A DNA stretch of 64,000 nucleotides from Stutzerimonas kunmingensis (GTDB taxonomy: Bacteria > Pseudomonadota > Gammaproteobacteria > Pseudomonadales > Pseudomonadaceae). A program made the position numbers and the translations under genes. The stretch lies in assembly GCF_014764705.1 (NCBI RefSeq), contig NZ_JACXXG010000003.1, positions 62,001 to 126,000 on the forward strand, given 5' to 3'. Positions 27,365-36,182 of the stretch are shown here, piece after piece. Position 1 is the first letter of the stretch. Each line of letters begins with the position of its first letter. Under the pieces are notes generated by a model. The model made no database searches, was not told where the DNA came from, and saw nothing but the letters and a program-made list of their open reading frames with translations.

Positions 27365-28624
27365 CTAACCTTGCGCGCGGCACCATTGGGCAGGATCGCT
27401 GGGGCGCCCCTGCTGGCGAATGGCGAAATACAGTGCGGCAGTTTCCTGGCCGCCGCTGGTGCCTACCGTGGCAATTGCGTCGCCGGCCTTGACGATATCG
27501 CCGGCGTCGCGCAGCAGGCTCTGGTTGTGGCCATACAGGCTCAGATAACCATTGCCATGGTCGAGGATTACCAGCAGTCCAGCGCCGCGCAGCCAGTCGG
27601 CGAACACTACGCGTCCGCCATGGACGGCGCGGACCTGAGTACCGACGCTGGCGCCGATCAGTACGCCGTCCCACTTGGTTCGAGCGTCGCCGCCGCGCGG
27701 AGTGCCATAGCGGGCGACGAGACGTCCATCCACCGGCCATGGCAGTTTGCCCTTGGCCTTGGCGAACGGGCCGCCGAAGTTGCCGCCGGCACTGGAAACC
27801 AACGGGCCGCTCCGCGCAGTGCTGGCGCCGGACCGGGATTGTTGTTGCTCCTGACGCTGGCGCTCGGCAAGCAGTTCGCGTTGCCGGGCTTCCTCGGCTT
27901 CGCGAGCCTGGCGGGCCAGGGTTTCCTCGATGGTCTTGAGTACCCGTTCGAACTGGGCCTGCTCCTGACGGCGGGCCTGCAGCTTCTGTTCGCGGCTGGA
28001 CAGGTCGCTGTTGAGCTTGGCCAGCGTTTGCTGGCGCTCCTTGCGCACCTCGGCGAGTTGCTCGCGCCGCTCCAGCAGGCCGTCCTTCTTTTCTGCCAGA
28101 AGGTTCTGCTGCGCTTCGATGTCAGTCTCGATTCCGGCCAGTTGGCGCAGGGTCTCGTTGAAGCTGTCGAGCTGTTCGAGGCGTGCCTTGTTCAGGTAGT
28201 CGTAATAGGTGATGGTGCGGCTGAATTTTTCCGGATTCTGCTGGTTGAGCAGCAGCTTGAGGTACTCCTGCCTCCCATTCTGATAGGCGGCGCGGGCCTG
28301 CAGCCCGATCAGGCGCTGCTGCTCCAGGCGTGCGCCTTCCAGGGTGGTTTTCTCCTCGTTCAGGCGTTCCAGCTCCGCCTCGCTGCGGTCGATCTCCTGC
28401 TGCAGGGTGTCGACCTGCTTTTCCAGCTGACCCATCTCGCTTTCGGTGGTCTTCAGCTGCTTCTGAACGCCGGATTTCTCCTGCTCGATCTGCTTGAGCA
28501 GTTTTTGCAGTTCGGCAATGTCCTGGCGAGCGGCTTCGATCTGCTGCCGCGCTGCGGCACGTTCGTCCGCCACGGCGGGGCCGAGCAGGCAGAGGAAGGC
28601 GAGGGCGAGAAAGGTACGAGGCAT
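27365..28624 (-). CDS. envC: Murein hydrolase activator EnvC
   Basis: 419 residues. A signal peptide (FLALAFLCLLGPAVA) is followed by about 240 residues of coiled coil (AARQQIEAARQDIAELQKLLKQIEQEKSG by position) and a C-terminal LytM/M23 domain from about residue 295. The LytM part keeps GNGYLSLYGHNQSLL and HGGRVVFADW, but the zinc-binding residues of true endopeptidases look incomplete, as in EnvC, which activates amidases AmiA/B rather than cutting murein. It is between gpmI and ctpA. Confidence 0.94.
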   Translation of the reverse strand: MPRTFLALAFLCLLGPAVADERAAARQQIEAARQDIAELQKLLKQIEQEKSGVQKQLKTTESEMGQLEKQVDTLQQEIDRSEAELERLNEEKTTLEGARLEQQRLIGLQARAAYQNGRQEYLKLLLNQQNPEKFSRTITYYDYLNKARLEQLDSFNETLRQLAGIETDIEAQQNLLAEKKDGLLERREQLAEVRKERQQTLAKLNSDLSSREQKLQARRQEQAQFERVLKTIEETLARQAREAEEARQRELLAERQRQEQQQSRSGASTARSGPLVSSAGGNFGGPFAKAKGKLPWPVDGRLVARYGTPRGGDARTKWDGVLIGASVGTQVRAVHGGRVVFADWLRGAGLLVILDHGNGYLSLYGHNQSLLRDAGDIVKAGDAIATVGTSGGQETAALYFAIRQQGRPSDPAQWCRAQG

Positions 28625-28681
28625 TGGAGGGCGTCAACCGAGCGTTATGACCGACGTAGTATGCCTAAAAAGCAAGCTGGA

Positions 28682-28729
28682 AGCTTGAAGCCTGTAGCGG
28701 GAAACGGCGGCTGGCGCCAGCCGCTTCCC
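28682..28729. repeat. Intergenic repeat: AGCTTGAAGCCTG plus REP-like palindrome
   Basis: AGCTTGAAGCCTG (28682-28694) also occurs at 22537-22549 between hisA and hisF. It is followed by the perfect 18-bp palindrome GCGGCTGGC/GCCAGCCGC (28707-28724), extended by GGGAA/TTCCC. The palindrome may also end gpmI transcripts on the minus strand. Confidence 0.6.
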
Positions 28730-28740
28730 GCCCGGCTCGA

Positions 28741-30288
28741 TCAGCTCAGCTCGACGATCGAGCGACCGGTCATCTCTGGCGGTACCGGCATGCCGAGCAG
28801 GGTCAGCATGGTTGGCGCGACATCGGCCAGCACGCCGCCTTCGCGGATCGAGACGTTGCGCTTGCCTATATAGATGAAAGGCACTGGCTCACAGGTATGC
28901 GCGGTGTGCGCCTGGCCGGTCATGACGTCTTCCATCTGTTCGACGTTGCCGTGGTCGGCGGTCAGCAGCGCTTCGCCACCGACCTTGTCCAGCGCCTCGA
29001 CGATCCGCCCGACGCAGCTGTCCAGGCATTCCACCGCCTTGACCGCGGCATCGAACACGCCGGTATGACCGACCATGTCGCCGTTGGCGTAATTGACCAC
29101 GATAACGTCGTAGCGCTGGTTTTCGATGGCATCGACGATACGATCGGTGACCTCGGGCGCGCTCATCTCGGGTTTCAGGTCGTAGGTGGCGACCTGAGGC
29201 GAGGGGATCAGAATGCGCTCTTCGCCGGGGAAGGGCTCTTCGCGGCCGCCGGAGAAGAAGAAGGTGACGTGGGCGTATTTCTCGGTTTCGGCGATGCGTA
29301 GCTGGGTCTTGCCGTTGTTGGCCAGGTACTCGCCGAGCACGTTAGTCAGTGCTTCTGGGGCGAAGGCTGCCGGCGCGGGAATGCTCGCGGCGTACTGGGT
29401 GAGCATGACGAACTCGGCCAGTTGCGGCACCCGGGCGCGTTCGAATTCATTGAAGCCGGGTTCGACGAAGCAACGGGTCAGCTCGCGGGCGCGGTCGGCA
29501 CGGAAGTTCATGAACACCACGGCGTCGCCATCCTCGACGCGCACCGGTTCGCCGATGGTGGTCGCCTTGACGAATTCGTCGCTTTCGCCACGCTCGTAGG
29601 CGGCGATCAGGCCATCCATGGCGTAGTCGGAGCGGTACTCCGCCTTGCCGTCGACGATCAGCTCGTAGGCCTGCTGCACGCGGTCCCAGCGGTTGTCGCG
29701 GTCCATGGCGAAGTAGCGGCCGATCAGGCTGGCGATACGACCCTTGCCCAGGCGGGTGAAGGTGGCCTGAAGCAGTTCGATGGAGTGCTGTGCGCTCTTC
29801 GGTGGGGTGTCGCGGCCGTCGAGGAAGGCATGCAGGTAGATCTTCTCGGCGCCGCGCTGGGCCGCCAGCTCGGCCATGGCGACCAGATGATCCTGGTGGC
29901 TGTGCACGCCACCGTCGGAAAGCAGGCCGAGGATGTGCACCGCCTTGCCGGCACCGACCGCCTTGTCGACCGCACCGCAGATGGTCGGGTTGGCGAAGAA
30001 CTCGCCGTCGCGGATCGCCTTGGTCACCCGGGTGAAGTCCTGATACACCACACGCCCGGCACCCAGGTTCATGTGGCCGACCTCTGAGTTGCCCATCTGC
30101 CCGTCCGGCAGACCGACATCCATGCCGCTGCCAGAGATCAATCCGTGCGGCTGGCTGGCCAGCAGGCGATCGTAGACCGGCTTGCGGGCGGCGTGGATGG
30201 CGTTGAAGTCCGGGCTGTCGCTGTGCCCGAAGCCATCGAGAATGATCAGTACCAGGGGTTTGGGCGTGGCGGTGGGGGCGACGGACAT
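28741..30288 (-). CDS. gpmI: 2,3-bisphosphoglycerate-independent phosphoglycerate mutase
   Basis: 515 residues, full length. It interconverts 3- and 2-phosphoglycerate using Mn2+ and a phosphoserine. Metal-site motifs [22 protein letters not shown] and [12 protein letters not shown] are present, with the catalytic Ser in [19 protein letters not shown]. It is first in the minus-strand series with envC, ctpA and yibQ, a conserved Pseudomonas order. Divergent from the rhodanese gene. Confidence 0.97.
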   Translation of the reverse strand: MSVAPTATPKPLVLIILDGFGHSDSPDFNAIHAARKPVYDRLLASQPHGLISGSGMDVGLPDGQMGNSEVGHMNLGAGRVVYQDFTRVTKAIRDGEFFANPTICGAVDKAVGAGKAVHILGLLSDGGVHSHQDHLVAMAELAAQRGAEKIYLHAFLDGRDTPPKSAQHSIELLQATFTRLGKGRIASLIGRYFAMDRDNRWDRVQQAYELIVDGKAEYRSDYAMDGLIAAYERGESDEFVKATTIGEPVRVEDGDAVVFMNFRADRARELTRCFVEPGFNEFERARVPQLAEFVMLTQYAASIPAPAAFAPEALTNVLGEYLANNGKTQLRIAETEKYAHVTFFFSGGREEPFPGEERILIPSPQVATYDLKPEMSAPEVTDRIVDAIENQRYDVIVVNYANGDMVGHTGVFDAAVKAVECLDSCVGRIVEALDKVGGEALLTADHGNVEQMEDVMTGQAHTAHTCEPVPFIYIGKRNVSIREGGVLADVAPTMLTLLGMPVPPEMTGRSIVELS

Positions 30289-30428
30289 GCTTTCGGGCTC
30301 CTTGCACGGGGGCGGAAAAGGGCAGCCAGTCTACTGGCTGGCCGGGGCGAGGTCACGAATCATCAGGGTTCAGCCGGTAGGAGGGGCTGTGTATACTGGC
30401 CCGCATTTTATCGTCCGGGTACCCGTTG

Positions 30429-30842
30429 ATGCTCGCTAACCTGATTGAATTTGTCTCTAACCACTATGTACTCAGCAGCCTGTTCGTGGTGCTGTTGATC
30501 CTTCTGTTCATCACCGAGACCCGCAAGGGTGGCAAGAGCCTGAGCAATCGCGAACTGACGGCACTGGTCAACAGTGGCGAGGGCGTGGTGTTGGACGTGC
30601 GCGTCAAGAAGGAGTTCGACGCCGGTCATATCGTCGATGCATTGAACATTCCCTACGAGAAGCTGGTCAGCCGCACAGGCGAGCTGGAAAAGCACAAGGC
30701 CAAGACCATCATCGTGGTCGACGCCATGGGGCAGCACGCCGGAACGGCCTGCCGTGAGCTGCAGAAGGCAGGCTTCACCGCCGCCAAGTTGTCGGGAGGG
30801 ATTTCCAGCTGGCGCGGCGACAATCTGCCAGTGGTCAAGTAA
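30429..30842 (+). CDS. Membrane-anchored rhodanese-like protein (YibN type), catalytic Cys missing
   Basis: 137 residues from the ATG at 30429. One N-terminal membrane helix (LSSLFVVLLILLFI) anchors a single rhodanese domain (GVVLDVRVKKEFDAGHIVDALNIPYEKL by position). The active-site loop reads VVDAMGQHAG, with Asp where the sulfur-carrying Cys should be, so sulfurtransferase activity is not expected. A -10-like TATACT lies at 30392-30397. It is followed two bases later by grxC and then secB, as in other gammaproteobacteria. Confidence 0.9.
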   Translation: MLANLIEFVSNHYVLSSLFVVLLILLFITETRKGGKSLSNRELTALVNSGEGVVLDVRVKKEFDAGHIVDALNIPYEKLVSRTGELEKHKAKTIIVVDAMGQHAGTACRELQKAGFTAAKLSGGISSWRGDNLPVVK

Positions 30843-30844
30843 TC

Positions 30845-31099
30845 ATGCCCAACGTCGTCATCTATACCACCGCCTGGTGCCCGTTCTGTATCCGCGCCAA
30901 GGCGCTGCTCGATCGCAAGGGTGTCGCCTACGAGGAAATTCCCGTGGATGGCAACCCGTCCCTGCGCGCCGAGATGGCCAGCAAGGCCGGACGCACCTCG
31001 GTGCCGCAGATATGGATCGGCGACAAGCACGTCGGCGGCTGCGACGAGCTGCACGCTCTGGAGCGCGCCGGACGTCTCGACCCGTTGCTGCAGGCTTGA
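30845..31099 (+). CDS. grxC: Glutaredoxin 3
   Basis: 84 residues, complete. Dithiol active site CPFC in YTTAWCPFCIRAK (E. coli Grx3 has CPYC), cis-Pro loop TSVPQIWIG and the glutathione-binding GGCDEL. It reduces disulfides and glutathionylated proteins in the cytoplasm. It lies between the rhodanese-like gene and secB. Confidence 0.97.
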   Translation: MPNVVIYTTAWCPFCIRAKALLDRKGVAYEEIPVDGNPSLRAEMASKAGRTSVPQIWIGDKHVGGCDELHALERAGRLDPLLQA

Positions 31100-31163
31100 G
31101 GCCGGCAACGCGGGTCTGCGAATAATTCAAACGACACGCACAACTGGATAGAAGGTTGCAGAA

Positions 31164-31658
31164 ATGACCGAACAAGCTAACAACGGCGGCGCAGCGTCGC
31201 AGAACGAACAGGGCGCGCAGTTCTCCCTGCAGCGCATCTACGTCCGCGACCTGTCCTTCGAAGCGCCGAAGAGCCCGGAAATTTTCCGTCAGGAATGGAA
31301 TCCGAGTGTCGCGCTGGACCTGAACACCAAGCAGAAGGCGCTTGAGGGCGACTTCCATGAAGTCGTGCTGACCCTTTCGGTCACAGTGAAGACCGGCGAA
31401 GAAGTTGCGTTCATTGCCGAAGTGCAGCAGGCCGGGATCTTCCTGATCAAGGGTCTGGAAGCGGCTGCGATGAGCCACACCCTTGGCGCGTTCTGCCCGA
31501 ACATCCTCTTCCCTTACGCCCGTGAGGCGCTGGACAGCCTGGTGACCCGCGGTTCGTTCCCGGCGCTGATGCTGGCTCCGGTGAACTTCGACGCACTCTA
31601 CGCCCAGGAAATGGCGCGCATGCAGAGCGCCGGCGAAGCCCCCAGCACCGCCCACTGA
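31164..31658 (+). CDS. secB: Protein-export chaperone SecB
   Basis: 164 residues, with [22 protein letters not shown] by position, the acidic/aromatic strands, and the conserved [42 protein letters not shown] by position at the C-terminal half. It holds preproteins unfolded and delivers them to SecA. The N-terminal 20 residues are low-complexity and disordered. A strong terminator follows. Confidence 0.97.
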   Translation: MTEQANNGGAASQNEQGAQFSLQRIYVRDLSFEAPKSPEIFRQEWNPSVALDLNTKQKALEGDFHEVVLTLSVTVKTGEEVAFIAEVQQAGIFLIKGLEAAAMSHTLGAFCPNILFPYAREALDSLVTRGSFPALMLAPVNFDALYAQEMARMQSAGEAPSTAH

Positions 31659-31672
31659 TCCATGCGGATCAT

Positions 31673-31697
31673 GCAGGAAGCGTCTGACGCTTCCTGC
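31673..31697 (+). terminator. Rho-independent terminator of secB
   Basis: GCAGGAAGCGT pairs perfectly with ACGCTTCCTGC (11 bp, 3-base loop) and is followed by ATTTCCCTT. It separates secB from the convergent oxidoreductase gene. Confidence 0.75.
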
Positions 31698-31713
31698 ATT
31701 TCCCTTCTGCGCA

Positions 31714-32694
31714 TTAGCGCACCTGCACCACCAGCTTGCCGACCGCCTTGCGCTGCCCCAGCGTGGCGATAGCCTGGCCAGCCTCTTCCAGCGCAAAACG
31801 TTGCGATACTAGCGGCTTGAGCTTGCCTTCTGCATGCCAGGCGAACAGCTGGCGGAAATTCGCGGCGTTGTCCTGCGGTTGACGCTGGGCGAAGGCGCCC
31901 CAGAACACGCCGATCAGTGCGGCACCCTTGAGCAGCGGCAGGTTGGCCGGCAACGCCGGAATGTCGCCACCGGCGGCGAAACCCACCACCAGCATGCGGC
32001 CGTTCCAGGCGATGCTGCGGAACGCTTCCTCGAACAGCTTACCGCCTACCGGATCGTAGATGACATCCACACCCTGGCCGCCGGTGAGTTCCTTCAGGCG
32101 CTCCTTCAGGCTGACTTCGCTGTAGTTGATCAGTTCGTCGGCGCCGGCATTCTTCGCCACCTCCAGCTTTTCGGCGCTGGAGGCGGCGGCGATGACTCGC
32201 GCGCCCATGGCCTTGCCGATCTCCACGGCAGCCAGGCCGACGCCTCCGGAGGCACCGAGCACCAGCAAGGTCTCGCTGGGTTGCAGATTGGCGCGCTGCT
32301 TGAGCGCATGCATCGAGGTGCCGTAGGTCATGCTGAAGGCGGCGGCGGTGTCGAAGTCCATGCTCGGCGGAATCGGCAGCGCGTTGCTGCCGGCCACGGC
32401 AACCTGCTCGGCGAAGCTGCCCCAGCCAGTGAGCGCCATGACCCGGTCGCCGACCTTGAGGTGGCTGACCTTCTCTCCGACTGCGGCAATCACGCCCGCC
32501 GCCTCGCCGCCAGGCGAGAACGGGAACGGCGGCTTGAACTGATACTTGCCCTCGATCATCAGCGTGTCAGGGAAATTCACCCCGGCGGCATGCACGTCGA
32601 GCAGGATCTCGCTCGGCTTGATCTGAGGGGAGGGGGCATCTTCGACAACCAGGCTTTCGGGCGGGCCGAAGCTTTTGCACAGGACGGCTTTCAT
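31714..32694 (-). CDS. Quinone oxidoreductase-type zinc-free MDR dehydrogenase
   Basis: 326 residues from the ATG at 32694, with AAGGAAAA upstream. It begins MKAVLCKSFGPPESLVVEDAP and has the NADPH Rossmann motif LLVLGASGGVGLAAVEIGKAMGARVIAAASS by position and the QOR signature region GVNFPDTLMIEGKYQFKPPFPFSPGGE. It is of the NADPH:quinone oxidoreductase (Qor) family. The substrate in the cell is unknown. It stands alone, with terminators or divergent genes on both sides. Confidence 0.92.
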   Translation of the reverse strand: MKAVLCKSFGPPESLVVEDAPSPQIKPSEILLDVHAAGVNFPDTLMIEGKYQFKPPFPFSPGGEAAGVIAAVGEKVSHLKVGDRVMALTGWGSFAEQVAVAGSNALPIPPSMDFDTAAAFSMTYGTSMHALKQRANLQPSETLLVLGASGGVGLAAVEIGKAMGARVIAAASSAEKLEVAKNAGADELINYSEVSLKERLKELTGGQGVDVIYDPVGGKLFEEAFRSIAWNGRMLVVGFAAGGDIPALPANLPLLKGAALIGVFWGAFAQRQPQDNAANFRQLFAWHAEGKLKPLVSQRFALEEAGQAIATLGQRKAVGKLVVQVR

Positions 32695-32907
32695 CGCTTT
32701 TCCTTGTTCGACTGGTCGGACGCTTGCCGCCCGACATGGGATGGCTCGACTGCTCAGGACTTTCCAGTCTAGGAGCGCTGCGTGGCGAGGCAATCAGCAT
32801 CGTTCACTGTAATGGCGGCGTATAAGTGGCAGGCGGTTGCGCGATAGGCTTGGGTGGGCCGCGGCGACTGGTTATGCTGGCGCAGGAATCCCTTGGAGCA
32901 GTACCGC

Positions 32908-33312
32908 GTGAAATACCTCATCTCGATGTTTTTCTGCCTCGCCCTGGCTGGGCCCGCGCTGGCTGAGGAGTCGGCCGAAGACGCCGCCGCCACGCAGACA
33001 CTCTATTACGCGCTGACGCCTGCGATGGTTGGCAACTACGGCTCCGGCGAGCGACTGAAGTACTACAAGGCCGATGTTGCGCTGCGTATCTCCAGCAAGG
33101 AGGTGGAGGATCGGGTCAAGCATCACGAGCCGCTGATTCGCCATCAGCTGGTGATGCTGTTTTCCCAGCAGACCGACGAGACGCTGAGCGGCCCCGAAGC
33201 CAAGGAACAGCTGCGTCAAGAAGCCTTGCGCCAGGTGCGCGAGGTGCTGGAGCAGGAAGAAGGCAAACCGCTGGTGGATGATCTGCTGTTCAACAATCTG
33301 ATCATCCAGTAG
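32908..33312 (+). CDS. FliL-like periplasmic protein
   Basis: 134 residues from a GTG at 32908 with GGAG nine bases upstream; this gives the signal sequence KYLISMFFCLALAGPALA. The body resembles the FliL C-terminal domain: YYALTPAMVGNY, LKYYKADVALRI, HHEPLIRHQLVMLFSQQTDETLSGPEAKEQLRQEALRQV by position, and FNNLIIQ at the end. It lacks the membrane anchor of the flagellar FliL and is not in a flagellar operon, so its role is uncertain. Its stop is one base from the convergent EVE gene. Confidence 0.85.
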   Translation: MKYLISMFFCLALAGPALAEESAEDAAATQTLYYALTPAMVGNYGSGERLKYYKADVALRISSKEVEDRVKHHEPLIRHQLVMLFSQQTDETLSGPEAKEQLRQEALRQVREVLEQEEGKPLVDDLLFNNLIIQ

Positions 33313-33313
33313 C

Positions 33314-33763
33314 TCAGCGCATCGCCAGGATCGCCTGCCATTCGTCTTCGCTGACCGGCATCACCGACAGGCGGCTTCCTTTCTTCACCAGTGCCAGTTC
33401 GTGCAATGCTGGCTCGGTTTTCAGACGCGCCAATTTCAACGGTGTCGCAAAGGCATCGACGAACTCGACATCGACCGCGCTCCACGGATTTGCATCATCG
33501 CGAGCCTTGGCATCGTGATAGGGGCTGGCAGGGTCGAGGGCAGTGGGATCGGGATAGGCGCTACGACTGATCCTGCCGATGCCGGCGATTCCTGGCTCGG
33601 AGCAACTGGAGTGATAGAAGAAGAACTGATCGCCTTCCTGCATCTGGCGCATGAAGTTTCTCGCCTGGTAGTTGCGTACACCATCCCAGCGTCCGTGCCC
33701 CATTTTTTTCAGGTCCCGGATGGAAAATTCGTCGGGTTCGGACTTCATTAGCCAGTAAGGCAT
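33314..33763 (-). CDS. EVE domain protein
   Basis: 149 residues covering the whole EVE domain: MPYWLMKSEPDEFSI, W in RWDGVRNYQARNFMR, GDQFFFYHS, GIAGIGRI and WSAVDVEF. EVE proteins are PUA-like and bind modified nucleotides such as methylated cytosine in DNA or RNA; several are linked to phage defence, though this one sits among core genes. It is convergent with the FliL-like gene. Confidence 0.92.
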   Translation of the reverse strand: MPYWLMKSEPDEFSIRDLKKMGHGRWDGVRNYQARNFMRQMQEGDQFFFYHSSCSEPGIAGIGRISRSAYPDPTALDPASPYHDAKARDDANPWSAVDVEFVDAFATPLKLARLKTEPALHELALVKKGSRLSVMPVSEDEWQAILAMR

Positions 33764-33958
33764 GAACCTTGCTCTCCTATCAGGCGGTTCGATCAGACCA
33801 TGATGGCAAAATCTCCGACAATCGGCTGCAATACCTGTTTGCGCGGTGCCGACGCTTAACGGAAAATGCCGCAGCTGTAAGGTGGCCTATCGAGTCCTAG
33901 AACGAAAACATATCGACTCGACGCAAGCATTTCGCCTGGTAGGGGGAGGCGAACACAA

Positions 33959-34111
33959 ATGAAACGTAAGCCCGATATTCTGTGGATTTTGGTCTTTATC
34001 TTTGGTCTCGGCGTAGTCACCACGGGCTATACGCAGAGTCTGTGGGATCAGCACGATGGCGCGGCCGGCATGGCCCCGGTCATTCAGGTGCAGCAGGCTC
34101 AGCAGCGATGA
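33959..34111 (+). CDS. Small single-pass membrane protein, 50 aa
   Basis: A 50-residue reading frame, MKRKPDILWILVFIFGLGVV and onward, with a strong ribosome-binding site (GGGGGAGG) ten bases before the ATG. It has a basic N-terminus, one membrane helix (residues about 8-24) and a Gln-rich tail. Membrane orientation would place the tail outside the cytoplasm. It lies between the EVE gene and the convergent cyclo-ligase gene. I believe similar short proteins occur at this locus in other pseudomonads, but no function is known. Confidence 0.75.
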   Translation: MKRKPDILWILVFIFGLGVVTTGYTQSLWDQHDGAAGMAPVIQVQQAQQR

Positions 34112-34139
34112 CCTCGTGCCGCATGGACGCGGCGTTCCA

Positions 34140-34742
34140 TCACCCGGCGTACCAGCCCTGGTCCGTCACCGTAGCCTGAAGCGCTACATCCCAGCTCTCC
34201 AGCGGCAGTCGATCGACGCGCTGACATTCATGAGCCAGTCCCAACAATGTCGGTTTGTGACTTTTTTTGCGCATGGCGCGATACGCCAGGCTGCGATCAT
34301 AGAAGCCGCCGCCCATGCCAAGCCGTCCGCCCTTTCCGTCGAAGCCCACCAGTGGCATGAGCAGCAGGTCCAGCGCCCAGACGCGGCGTTGCCGAGCGGT
34401 CCGGATCACGGGTTCCAGAATGCCGAAGCGGTTGCGGCGCAGCTGTTCGCCGGGCTCGATGCGCTGGAACACCATGCGCGTACGTGGCCAGGGGTTGAGT
34501 ACCGGAAGATAGGTTGCCTTGCCGCGGCGCTGAGCCGCTTGCAGCAATAGGCGCGGATCGATTTCGCCATCATTGGGTAGGTACAGGGCGATATGCCGGG
34601 CGCGCCGAAACCGGGGATGCTGAGCCAGCTGCCGATAGAGACGGCGAGCGGCCAGGCGCTGCTGGGCGGGTGTCAGTTGGCGTCGAGCGTGGCGCAGCTT
34701 GCGGCGTAGCGCCGGGCGCGAAAGGCCTTCGGCTACGATCAT
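34140..34742 (-). CDS. 5-formyltetrahydrofolate cyclo-ligase
   Basis: 200 residues, with the N-terminal R-K/R-rich helix (LRRKLRHARRQLTPAQQRLAARRL by position), IALYLPNDGEID, and the signature MPLVGFDGKGGRLGMGGGFYDRSLA by position that binds ATP and folate. It converts 5-formyl-THF to 5,10-methenyl-THF. In most gammaproteobacteria it follows zapA and the 6S RNA gene, as here, and is often co-transcribed with 6S RNA. Confidence 0.95.
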   Translation of the reverse strand: MIVAEGLSRPALRRKLRHARRQLTPAQQRLAARRLYRQLAQHPRFRRARHIALYLPNDGEIDPRLLLQAAQRRGKATYLPVLNPWPRTRMVFQRIEPGEQLRRNRFGILEPVIRTARQRRVWALDLLLMPLVGFDGKGGRLGMGGGFYDRSLAYRAMRKKSHKPTLLGLAHECQRVDRLPLESWDVALQATVTDQGWYAG

Positions 34743-34745
34743 CAG

Positions 34746-34926
34746 AAGTGGCTCCCCAGCATGCCGCTGCCAGCGTAGGCCCTTGAACCCGAGAGTTCAA
34801 GGTGGCGACTACAGAGTACCTTAAGGCTTTCCGTCAGGCGGACATGCACACCGGCACCACGTGTAGCCTCCATGGTGTTGCTTATCGGGAGAGGGTCATC
34901 GCCGACTGGCGAACATGCCAGGGAGT
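34746..34926 (-). ncRNA. ssrS: 6S RNA
   Basis: The gap between zapA and the cyclo-ligase on the minus strand carries a roughly 180-nt sequence with the 6S layout: a closing stem CTCCC near the 5' end pairing with GGGGAG near the 3' end, a central open bubble and a long imperfect hairpin. The 5' part (TGGCATGTTCGCCAGTCGGC) matches Pseudomonas 6S as I remember it. A -10 element TATACT is at 34939-34934, placing the start near 34926. 6S RNA binds sigma70-RNA polymerase in stationary phase. The 3' end is estimated. Confidence 0.9.
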
Positions 34927-34960
34927 TGGGCGGAGTATAACGCAAACCGGCTGCCGTTGA

Positions 34961-35275
34961 TCAGTTGCCGGAAGGGTTCGGGTCGGTGGCCAGTGCGCTG
35001 TCGACGCGCTCCAGCAGCATGCGTACGTGCTCGCGCGCGCTGTTGGCTTCGGCATCCAGGCGATCATGCTTGTGCAACAATTCGTGGGTGATGTTCAGCG
35101 CGGCCATCACCGCGACGCGGTCGGCGCCGATGACTTTGCCGCTGCTGCGGATCTCGCGCATCTTGCGATCCAGATAGCGGGCCGCGCCTTCCAGATTGCT
35201 GCGTTCCTCTGGCGGACAGGCAATGCAATATTCCTTGTCCATGATGTGCACGGTGACGGTGTTCGGCTGGGTCAT
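34961..35275 (-). CDS. zapA: Cell division protein ZapA
   Basis: 104 residues: the N-terminal VTVHIMDKEYCIACPPEERSNLEGAARYLDRKM (by position) globular head and a C-terminal coiled coil. ZapA binds FtsZ and bundles protofilaments at the Z ring. It overlaps the upstream ZapB-like gene (ATGA) and precedes ssrS, the conserved order. Confidence 0.95.
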   Translation of the reverse strand: MTQPNTVTVHIMDKEYCIACPPEERSNLEGAARYLDRKMREIRSSGKVIGADRVAVMAALNITHELLHKHDRLDAEANSAREHVRMLLERVDSALATDPNPSGN

Positions 35276-35481
35276 GAGTCCTGCTCCAGGGCTTTCAGGC
35301 GCGAAATCATTGATTCGACCTTCAAGCGGGCCATTTCGTTCTTTTCGATCAGATGAGCGCGCTCTTCACGCCAGTTCCGCTCGTTGGCCAGTAGCAGGTG
35401 GTTCTGCGCCTTGAGCTGTTCGATGCGCTGAATCAGCTGCTCCAGCTTGGTGGTCAGCGCTTTCAGATCGGCGTCTTCCAT
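35272..35481 (-). CDS. TIGR02449 family ZapB-like coiled-coil protein
   Basis: 69 residues, almost entirely a predicted coiled coil (LTTKLEQLIQRIEQLKAQNHLLLANERNWREERAHLIEKN by position). Small proteins of this family precede zapA in pseudomonads and resemble ZapB, which links ZapA to the division site. Its stop overlaps the zapA start (ATGA). It is divergent from ygfB. Confidence 0.88.
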   Translation of the reverse strand: MEDADLKALTTKLEQLIQRIEQLKAQNHLLLANERNWREERAHLIEKNEMARLKVESMISRLKALEQDS

Positions 35482-35611
35482 GGGATTCCTGTTGGGGCAC
35501 TGAGTGAAGACGGAGGCGATGCCCGGGGGCTTCGATGGTCTTGCCGCGGCCGCCGGTGCTAGGATACGAAGCCTTCATTCTAGTCATTGCGCCATCGTGC
35601 GCCTAGCCGCC

Positions 35612-36166
35612 ATGTCCATTCAGAATTCCCCATATGCCGCTTTCGCCACACTTCTGGCTGGCGCACCGCAAACTGTTTCTCCTGCCGAATTGCATGGCCT
35701 GTTGCTCGGGCGCAGCTGCGCCGGTGCCGGCTTCGATGTCGAACCCTGGCTGACCGATGCCTCTGACCTGCTTGGCGAAGCGCCGCAGGACAATATCCGT
35801 CAGGCCTTGATCGGCCTGCAGGAGATGGTCAAGGGTGAGCTCGCCGGCGACGACATTGCCGTCGTTCTGCTGCTGCCCAGCGATGACGCGCCGCTGGCCG
35901 AGCGCGCTGTCGCGCTGGGCCAGTGGTGCCAGGGCTTTCTCGCCGGCTTCGGTCTGACCGCTGGCGACCGCGCGCTGAGCGCCGAGGCCATGGAAGTACT
36001 GCAGGATCTCTCGGCCATCGCGCAGATTCAGGACTCGCTGGAAGAGTCCGAAGACGGCGAGACCGATTACATGGAAGTGATGGAGTACTTGCGCGTGGCG
36101 CCGTTGCTGCTGTTCACCGAGTGCGCCAAGCCGGTACCTGCTGCTCCGAAACCTTCCCTGCATTGA
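35612..36166 (+). CDS. ygfB: YecA/YgfB (UPF0149) family protein
   Basis: 184 residues from the ATG at 35612. All-helical, with the signature [13 protein letters not shown] near the start, [10 protein letters not shown] in the middle and [12 protein letters not shown] near the end. In P. aeruginosa YgfB has been tied to regulation of AmpDh3 and beta-lactam response. It lies 16 bases before pepP and heads the ygfB-pepP-ubiH unit found in gammaproteobacteria. Confidence 0.94.
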   Translation: MSIQNSPYAAFATLLAGAPQTVSPAELHGLLLGRSCAGAGFDVEPWLTDASDLLGEAPQDNIRQALIGLQEMVKGELAGDDIAVVLLLPSDDAPLAERAVALGQWCQGFLAGFGLTAGDRALSAEAMEVLQDLSAIAQIQDSLEESEDGETDYMEVMEYLRVAPLLLFTECAKPVPAAPKPSLH

Positions 36167-36182
36167 GGAAATCGTTCCGCTC

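Noticed and set aside
33314..33763. EVE gene as part of a defence island
   Set aside because: EVE domains can pair with restriction enzymes, but the neighbours here are ordinary core genes.
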